Below, piece after piece: positions 58,346-64,000 of a stretch of 64,000 nucleotides of DNA (position 1 is its first letter; every line of letters starts with the position of its first letter). The position numbers and the translations under genes are program-made. The notes below the pieces were generated by a model, which worked only from the letters and a program-made list of their open reading frames with translations, had not been told where the DNA came from and searched no databases. Source of the DNA: Pseudomonas neuropathica (GTDB lineage Bacteria; Pseudomonadota; Gammaproteobacteria; Pseudomonadales; Pseudomonadaceae); the NCBI RefSeq assembly GCF_015461835.1, contig NZ_JACOPX010000012.1:191720-255719 (forward strand), given 5' to 3'.

Positions 58346-58450
58346 GAAATCAACCGGGATTGAAAGCGATGGGGTGCAGCATAGGCCAGACGCGGCAGTT
58401 GGCCCAATCCGGCACACATCCGGAGATCATTCAGACACCACAATTCCTCC

Positions 58451-58537
58451 GTAGGAGTGAGCCTGCTCGCGATGGCGTCGTGTCAGTCAGCATTACCTCC
58501 AATGATCCACCGCTATCGCGAGCAGGCTCACTCCTAC
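58451..58537. repeat. REPIN 4
   Basis: GTAGGAGTGAGCCTGCTCGC and its inverted copy with a 41-nt loop, between glnA and the DUF4124 pair. Confidence 0.92.
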
Positions 58538-58569
58538 AGGGATCCTGGTCGACCTTAAAATCCGGGCAA

Positions 58570-58599
58570 TAAAAAAGGCCTCCCGAAGGAGGCCTCTTT
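58570..58599 (-). terminator. Terminator of glnA
   Basis: On the minus strand GGCCTCC, loop TTCG, GGAGGCC is followed by six T. Confidence 0.92.
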
Positions 58600-58631
58600 C
58601 ACTCACGCCGCGGTAACGCAGCGCTACCGGA

Positions 58632-60038
58632 TCAGCAGCTGTAGTACAGCTCATATTCCAGTGGGTGTACGAAGGTGCGAACCTTGATTTCTTCTTCCGA
58701 TTTCAGCGCGATGTAAGCGTCGATGAAGTCGTCGGAGAACACGCCGCCCTTGGTCAGGAACGCGCGGCCCTTGTCCAGCTCTTCCAGGGCTTCTTTCAGG
58801 CTGCCGCAAACTTGTGGAATCTCTTTCGCCTCTTCAGGCGGCAGGTCGTACAGGTTTTTGTCAGCTGCGTCGCCTGGGTGGATCTTGTTCTGGATACCGT
58901 CCAGACCGGCCATCAGCAGAGCTGCGAAGGCCAGGTACGGGTTGGCAGCCGGATCCGGGAAGCGTGCTTCGATACGGCGGGCTTTCGGGCTCGACACGTA
59001 AGGAATACGGATCGAAGCGGAACGGTTGCGAGCCGAGTAGGCCAGCATTACCGGAGCTTCAAAGCCTGGTACCAGACGCTTGTAGGAGTTGGTCGCCGGG
59101 TTGGTGAAGCCGTTCAGGGCCTTACCGTGTTTGATGATGCCGCCGATGAAGTACAGAGCGGTATCGGACAGACCGGCATAGCCTTCACCGGCGAAGGTGT
59201 TCTTGCCGTCTTTCCAGATCGACATGTGTACGTGCATGCCCGAACCGTTGTCGCCGTACAGTGGCTTCGGCATGAAGGTCGCAGTGCGGCCGTAAGCGTC
59301 AGCAACGTTGTGCACAACATACTTCAGGGTTTGGGTTTCGTCGGCTTTCTTCACCAGAGTGTTGAACTTGACGCCGATTTCGTTCTGGCCGGCAGTCGCC
59401 ACTTCGTGGTGGTGAACTTCGACGGTCAGGCCCATTTCTTCCAGTGCGTTGCACATGGAGGTACGGATTTCGTGGTCGTGGTCGAACGGCGGAACCGGGA
59501 AGTAGCCGCCTTTGACGCCTGGACGGTGACCTTTGTTGCCACCTTCGATGTCCTGGTCGGACATCCACGAACCTTGCTCGGAGTAGATCTTGAACATCGA
59601 GCCGGAGATGTCCGACTTGAATTTCACCGAGTCAAAGATGAAGAACTCAGGCTCCGGACCGGCGAACACGGTGTCACCGATACCGGTGGCTTTCAGGTGT
59701 TCTTCGGCGCGCTTGGCGATCGCACGTGGGTCGCGGTCGTAGCCTTGCATGCTCGAAGGTTCGATGATGTCGCACACCAGGATCAGGGTGGCGTCTTCGG
59801 TGAACGGGTCGAGAACGGCAGTTTCGTCAACCGGCATCAGGATCATGTCGGAGGCTTCGATGCCTTTCCAGCCAGCAATGGAGGAACCGTCGAACATCTT
59901 GCCGACTTCGAAGAAGTCTTCATCCAGCGCATCGCGAGCCGGCATGGTCACGTGGTGCTGAGTGCCTTTGGTGTCCGTGAAGCGCAGATCAATCCACTTG
60001 ACGTCATGATCTTTGATGAGTTGAACCGTCTTCGACAT
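58632..60038 (-). CDS. glnA: Glutamine synthetase type I
   Basis: The protein has 468 residues from ATG 60038 (GGAGG just upstream), the canonical length. MFDGSSIAGWKGIEASDMIL, the ATP-site KPLYGDNGSGMHVHMS and the adenylylation Tyr in DKNLYDLPPEEAKEIP are intact. It makes glutamine from glutamate and ammonia. A good -24/-12 promoter and an NtrC-like site lie upstream. Confidence 0.99.
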   Translation of the reverse strand: MSKTVQLIKDHDVKWIDLRFTDTKGTQHHVTMPARDALDEDFFEVGKMFDGSSIAGWKGIEASDMILMPVDETAVLDPFTEDATLILVCDIIEPSSMQGYDRDPRAIAKRAEEHLKATGIGDTVFAGPEPEFFIFDSVKFKSDISGSMFKIYSEQGSWMSDQDIEGGNKGHRPGVKGGYFPVPPFDHDHEIRTSMCNALEEMGLTVEVHHHEVATAGQNEIGVKFNTLVKKADETQTLKYVVHNVADAYGRTATFMPKPLYGDNGSGMHVHMSIWKDGKNTFAGEGYAGLSDTALYFIGGIIKHGKALNGFTNPATNSYKRLVPGFEAPVMLAYSARNRSASIRIPYVSSPKARRIEARFPDPAANPYLAFAALLMAGLDGIQNKIHPGDAADKNLYDLPPEEAKEIPQVCGSLKEALEELDKGRAFLTKGGVFSDDFIDAYIALKSEEEIKVRTFVHPLEYELYYSC

Positions 60039-60134
60039 ATGTCCTCCGGGTGGCTTCGGGCTTGGTAGTGGATGCCCTTGAATTTGGGTGATGCCGGCGC
60101 GAATACTCTGCCAAGGCAACCTGCCTCACAAGGG

Positions 60135-60150
60135 AGCAAATTGCATGCCA
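60135..60150 (-). promoter_or_regulatory. Sigma-54 promoter of glnA
   Basis: On the minus strand TGGCATGCAATTTGCT matches TGGCAYR-N4-TTGCW in full, with GG and GC 10 nt apart. The start would be near 60124, giving a leader of about 85 nt. Confidence 0.75.
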
Positions 60151-60253
60151 GTGCCCCAGCATGGGTTTTTTGCCCCAAATTCACGCTTATAAAGGTGCAA
60201 AGCACCTGAATGTGGAAAATCTCGCCCTCTAATGTAGCGTCTCGAGTCAGAAA

Positions 60254-60270
60254 TGACCTGTTTTGGTGCG
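60254..60270. promoter_or_regulatory. NtrC-like site upstream of glnA
   Basis: TGACCTGTTTTGGTGCG matches 13 of 17 positions of TGCACYAWWWTRGTGCA and is centred about 138 bp upstream of the predicted start. A second strong half-site, GGTGCA, lies within the repeat GGTGC-AAA-GCACC around 60194-60206. Confidence 0.45.
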
Positions 60271-60318
60271 CGCAAAACCTTCTGCACATTAACTGGTTAA
60301 ACCTTGAGCAATTTCCGC

Positions 60319-60324
60319 TATAAT
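60319..60324 (+). promoter_or_regulatory. -10 box of thiI
   Basis: A perfect TATAAT lies 42 nt before thiI. The -35 region (TTAAAC) is weak. It falls inside the divergent glnA control region. Confidence 0.5.
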
Positions 60325-60366
60325 CCGCGCCCCCCTTTTTCGGCTGGCCGTTCGCGCGCTGTTTTC

Positions 60367-61821
60367 ATGAAACTAATCGTAAAAGTCTTCCCCGAGATCA
60401 CCATCAAAAGCCGACCTGTCCGGACGAAGTTCATCCGCCAGCTGGCCAAGAACATCCGCACCGTGCTCCGTGACCTGGACCCGGCCGTGGTGGTGAACGG
60501 TGTGTGGGACAATCTCGAGCTGGAAACCCGCGTTACCGACCCCAAAGCCTTGAAGGAGATGGGTGAGCGCCTGACCTGCATGCCGGGCATCGCGCACTTT
60601 TTGCAGATCGACGAGTACCCGCTGGGCGACTTCGACGACATCACCGAGAAGTGCAAACAGCACTACGGCGATGCACTGGCCGGGAAGATTTTCTCGGTGC
60701 GCTGCAAACGTGCGGGCAAGCACACCTTCAGCTCGATGGACGTCGAAAAATACGTCGGCAGCAAGCTGCGCCGTGAGTGCGGTGCTGCCGGTATCGACCT
60801 GAAAGCACCGGAAATCGAAGTCCGCATCGAAGTTCGCGACAAACGGTTGTTTGTGATTCACAGCCAGCACAACGGCATCGGCGGTTACCCGCTCGGTGCG
60901 TTGGAGCAGACGCTGGTATTGATGTCCGGCGGCTTTGACTCGACCGTTGCGGCGTACCAGATCATTCGTCGCGGCCTGATGACGCACTTCTGCTTCTTCA
61001 ATCTGGGTGGTCGTGCCCATGAATTGGGCGTGATGGAAGTCGCGCATTTCATCTGGAAGAAGTACGGCAGCTCGCAACGCGTGCTATTTGTCAGTGTTCC
61101 GTTCGAAGAAGTGTTGGGCGAAATTCTTGGCAAAGTCGATAACAGTCATATGGGCGTCGTATTGAAGCGTATGATGTTGCGCGCGGCTTCCAACATCGCC
61201 GATCGCCTGCACATCGAAGCGCTGGTCACCGGCGAGGCGATCTCCCAGGTGTCGAGCCAGACCCTGCCGAACCTGTCGGTGATCGACTGCGTGACCGACA
61301 AGCTGGTCCTGCGTCCGCTGATCGTGGCGCACAAGCAGGACATCATCGACACGGCCAACGAGATCGGCACCGCCGATTTCGCCCGGCACATGCCGGAGTA
61401 CTGCGGGGTCATTTCGGTCAATCCGAAGACGGCCGCCAAACGCGGTCGCGTTGAGCACGAAGAGAAAGAATTCGACATGGCGGTGCTCGAGCGAGCGCTC
61501 GAAAACGCCAAACTGGTGCCGATCGATCGGGTGATCGACGAATTGGGCCAGGACGTACAGATTGAAGAAGTCAGCGAAGCACTGGCCGGTCAGATCGTGA
61601 TCGACATCCGTCACCCGGATGCCGCCGAGGATGAGCCGCTGGAACTCGCTGGCGTAGAAGTACAGACGATGCCGTTCTACGCAGTGAACGCTCGTTTCAA
61701 GGAGCTGGATCCGACTCGCCAGTACCTGCTGTATTGCGACAAAGGCGTGATGAGTCGCCTGCATGCTCACCATTTGCTCAGTGAGGGGCATGCCAATGTG
61801 CGCGTTTATCGACCGAGCTAA
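60367..61821 (+). CDS. thiI: tRNA 4-thiouridine synthase / thiamine sulphur transferase
   Basis: The protein has 484 residues from ATG 60367. N-terminal ferredoxin-like and THUMP domains, PP-loop SGGFDST, and a C-terminal rhodanese domain with active Cys in YLLYCDKGVMSRLHA. It makes 4-thiouridine in tRNA and can feed sulphur to thiamine. The rhodanese extension is the long, enterobacterial-type form. Confidence 0.98.
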   Translation: MKLIVKVFPEITIKSRPVRTKFIRQLAKNIRTVLRDLDPAVVVNGVWDNLELETRVTDPKALKEMGERLTCMPGIAHFLQIDEYPLGDFDDITEKCKQHYGDALAGKIFSVRCKRAGKHTFSSMDVEKYVGSKLRRECGAAGIDLKAPEIEVRIEVRDKRLFVIHSQHNGIGGYPLGALEQTLVLMSGGFDSTVAAYQIIRRGLMTHFCFFNLGGRAHELGVMEVAHFIWKKYGSSQRVLFVSVPFEEVLGEILGKVDNSHMGVVLKRMMLRAASNIADRLHIEALVTGEAISQVSSQTLPNLSVIDCVTDKLVLRPLIVAHKQDIIDTANEIGTADFARHMPEYCGVISVNPKTAAKRGRVEHEEKEFDMAVLERALENAKLVPIDRVIDELGQDVQIEEVSEALAGQIVIDIRHPDAAEDEPLELAGVEVQTMPFYAVNARFKELDPTRQYLLYCDKGVMSRLHAHHLLSEGHANVRVYRPS

Positions 61822-61960
61822 GTGCCCGGGGCTGTTTGCCTGTGGCCTGCGTCACCGGCCCCCCGACACCGCCGTCAAGCTGTAACGGCCATGCCGGACA
61901 CTACTGCTAATCGCTGCCAAGACTTGTCAGCAAACCGAATCCTCTGATCGAGATACACAA

Positions 61961-63781
61961 GTGATCGAAAATCTACGCAACATCGCCATCATTGCCCACG
62001 TTGACCATGGTAAGACCACCCTGGTAGACAAACTCCTGCGTCAATCCGGCACCCTGGAGCGCAACGAGCTCAACGACGAGCGCGTGATGGACTCCAACGA
62101 CCAGGAAAAAGAGCGCGGTATTACCATTCTGGCGAAAAACACCGCCATCAACTGGAACGGCTACCACATCAACATCGTGGACACCCCGGGCCACGCCGAC
62201 TTCGGCGGCGAAGTTGAACGTGTAATGTCGATGGTTGACTCCGTTCTGCTGCTGGTTGACGCTCAAGACGGCCCTATGCCGCAAACCCGTTTCGTGACCA
62301 AGAAGGCTTTCGAAGCCGGCCTGCGTCCAATCGTGGTAATCAACAAGGTTGACCGTCCAGGCGCGCGTCCGGACTGGGTTCTGGACCAGATCTTCGACCT
62401 GTTCGACAACCTCGGTGCGACCGAAGAACAACTGGACTTCCAGGTTGTTTACGCTTCGGCCCTGAACGGCATTGCCGGTCTGGATCACACCGCCATGGCG
62501 GAAGACATGACTCCGCTGTACCAAGCGGTAGTCGACCACGTTCCGCCTCCGGCCGTTGACCGTGACGGCGCGTTCCAGATGCAGATCTCCGCTCTGGACT
62601 ACAACAGCTTCCTGGGTGTTATCGGCGTTGGCCGTATCGCTCGTGGCCGCGTCAAGCCGAACACCCCGGTTGTGGCGATCGGTGCCGACGGCAAGCGTCG
62701 CAACGGCCGTATCCTGAAACTGATGGGTCACCACGGTCTGCACCGCATTGACGTTGAAGAAGCTGCAGCAGGCGATATCGTTTGCATCAGCGGTATGGAC
62801 TCGCTGTTCATCTCCGACACCCTGTGCCACCCGGACACTGTCGAGGCGATGAAGCCTCTGACCGTTGACGAGCCAACCGTTTCGATGACCTTCCAGGTAA
62901 ACGACTCGCCATTCTGCGGTAAAGAAGGCAAGTTCGTGACGTCCCGTAACATCAAGGACCGTCTGGACAAAGAGCTGCTGTACAACGTTGCACTGCGCGT
63001 TGAAGAAGGCGACACCGCTGACAAGTTCAAGGTTTCCGGCCGTGGTGAGCTGCACCTCTCGGTACTGATCGAAACCATGCGTCGCGAAGGCTTCGAGCTG
63101 GCCCTGGGCCGTCCTGAAGTAATCATTCGTGAAGTGAACGGCGTTAAACAAGAACCGTTCGAAAACGTGACCATCGACATCCCTGAAGAAGCTCAGGGCA
63201 AGGTCATGGAAGAGATGGGTCTGCGTAAAGGCGACCTGAGCAACATGGTGCCGGATGGCAAGGGCCGTGTTCGTCTGGAATACAACATCCCTGCTCGCGG
63301 TCTGATCGGTTTCCGTAACCAGTTCCTGACCCTGACCAACGGTGCTGGCATCCTGACCTCGATCTTCGATCGCTACGACACCGTCAAGTCGGGCCACATG
63401 TCCGGCCGTCAGAACGGCGTTCTGGTTTCGGTTGAGACCGGCAAGGCACTGACCTACTCGCTGGAAACCCTGCAGGCTCGTGGCAAGCTGTTCGTAGAAC
63501 ACGGCCAGGAAATCTACAACGGTCAAATCGTTGGTCAGAACAGCCGCGACAACGACCTGGGTGTAAACCCGACCAAAGGCAAGAAGCTCGACAACATGCG
63601 TGCTTCGGGTAAAGACGAAACCATCGCTCTGGTACCACCTGTTCGCTTCACTCTGGAACAGGCTCTGGAATACATCCAGGAAGACGAGCTGTGCGAAGTC
63701 ACTCCTAAGTCCATCCGTCTTCGCAAGAAGATCCTGGACGAAAGCGAGCGTACCCGCGCTGCCAAGAAAGCCAAGGCGTAA
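61961..63781 (+). CDS. typA: Ribosome-associated GTPase TypA/BipA
   Basis: The protein has 606 residues with a GTG start at 61961. G1 AHVDHGKTT, G2/G3 ERGITILAKN and DTPGHADFGGEV, G4 NKVDR. It has the EF-G-like domains and the TypA-specific C-terminus. It binds ribosomes under stress and in cold. Confidence 0.98.
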   Translation: MIENLRNIAIIAHVDHGKTTLVDKLLRQSGTLERNELNDERVMDSNDQEKERGITILAKNTAINWNGYHINIVDTPGHADFGGEVERVMSMVDSVLLLVDAQDGPMPQTRFVTKKAFEAGLRPIVVINKVDRPGARPDWVLDQIFDLFDNLGATEEQLDFQVVYASALNGIAGLDHTAMAEDMTPLYQAVVDHVPPPAVDRDGAFQMQISALDYNSFLGVIGVGRIARGRVKPNTPVVAIGADGKRRNGRILKLMGHHGLHRIDVEEAAAGDIVCISGMDSLFISDTLCHPDTVEAMKPLTVDEPTVSMTFQVNDSPFCGKEGKFVTSRNIKDRLDKELLYNVALRVEEGDTADKFKVSGRGELHLSVLIETMRREGFELALGRPEVIIREVNGVKQEPFENVTIDIPEEAQGKVMEEMGLRKGDLSNMVPDGKGRVRLEYNIPARGLIGFRNQFLTLTNGAGILTSIFDRYDTVKSGHMSGRQNGVLVSVETGKALTYSLETLQARGKLFVEHGQEIYNGQIVGQNSRDNDLGVNPTKGKKLDNMRASGKDETIALVPPVRFTLEQALEYIQEDELCEVTPKSIRLRKKILDESERTRAAKKAKA

Positions 63782-63798
63782 CTTAGCCCGCGCTTGAA

Positions 63799-63836
63799 AA
63801 AACGCCCCCGGTCGCGAGACCGGGGGCGTTTTTGTT
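63799..63836 (+). terminator. Terminator of typA
   Basis: AACGCCCCCGGTC, loop GCGA, GACCGGGGGCGTT, then a T-run. Confidence 0.92.
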
Positions 63837-63884
63837 TGTCTGGGGGAAATGCAGGTTGGGTTTTGAAGATCAAAAGCCCCTCAC

Positions 63885-64000
63885 TGTAGAGACCGGTACA
63901 TCCTTTACAAATTAGACCGGGGACATCGTTTACACCTTTACAGGCTTGAAACGCGTTTGGCGCCGCTTTCAAGCCTGCCTAAACAGTGGCTGCAAAGGTA
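63885..64000. mobile_element. Left end of an IS481-type insertion sequence, continuing past the window
   Basis: TGTAGAGACCGG starts a pair of direct subrepeats: GACCGG-TACATCCTTTACA (63891-63909) and GACCGGGGACATCGTTTACA (63915-63934), 24 bp apart. The second is a sequence I know from the ends of IS481-family elements. An 11-bp inverted repeat CAGGCTTGAAA / TTTCAAGCCTG (63941-63977) follows. The transposase gene is not inside the window, so the family call is tentative. Confidence 0.5.

Noticed and set aside
61973..63526. 517-codon frame antisense to typA
   Set aside because: typA is certain; the antisense protein has biased composition and no motif.

Overview
The window looks like a chromosomal segment of a fluorescent Pseudomonas (P. 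fluorescens/P. koreensis-type). Evidence is the high-GC coding style, the hisB-hisH-DUF2164-hisA-hisF order, glnA followed by two DUF4124 genes and ntrBC, the yibN-grxC-secB block divergent from gpmI-envC-ctpA-yibQ, the OprD-family porin, and four REPIN-type repeats with the GAGCCTGCTCGCGA core. Nothing here indicates a plasmid or prophage. The right edge (63885 onward) appears to run into an insertion sequence of the IS481 type.

Layout. 1-2820: start of a TonB-dependent siderophore receptor (minus), a cytoplasmic DsbA-family protein, and an OprD-family porin whose leader carries a promoter, a mini-ORF and a terminator hairpin. 2950-6050: a compact operon of a 2-oxoglutarate/Fe(II) dioxygenase, a GNAT acetyltransferase and the AzlC/AzlD exporter, converging on a LysR regulator that overlaps azlD by 84 nt. 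6380-9000: a toxin-antitoxin patch with RelB/YafQ, Xre/RES, an interrupted DUF3077-like gene and a broken HigA/NadS-type antitoxin, bounded by tRNA-Thr(TGT). 9750-15970: a basic amino-acid ABC importer (P-J-Q-M) plus a methyltransferase, preceded by a good ArgR direct repeat, then gabP behind a sigma-54-like promoter. 15980-20420: two tandem paralogous small proteins, an alpha/beta hydrolase, a DUF1016 PD-(D/E)XK nuclease with a 29-bp perfect palindrome inside it, and small envelope proteins.

20450-27795 is the most interesting metabolic block. Six tightly packed minus-strand genes encode SbnA-like and SbnB-like enzymes of L-2,3-diaminopropionate synthesis, a large FAD/NAD(P)-binding protein, a glutathione S-transferase, an LctP-type permease and a MocR regulator. 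No NRPS or siderophore synthetase is adjacent. After tRNA-Phe(GAA) come yggX-mutY-asmA, a PanZ-like GNAT protein, an OFA-family transporter, the his genes, a secreted trypsin-like lipoprotein, a solute-binding protein and a Vps62-domain protein.

41766-49312 is conserved envelope, glycolysis and secretion housekeeping. 49437-53830 holds two tandem LRR proteins, duplicated with their leaders. Both look like NEL-family (IpaH/SspH-like) effectors that lack the catalytic cysteine, and both end in a PKRPRL nuclear-localisation-like tail. 54460-60300 is the nitrogen regulon core (ntrC, ntrB, two DUF4124 proteins, glnA), with readable NtrC sites and -24/-12 promoters for ntrBC and glnA. thiI and typA close the window.

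All calls come from reading the sequence and recalled family knowledge; no database search was run.
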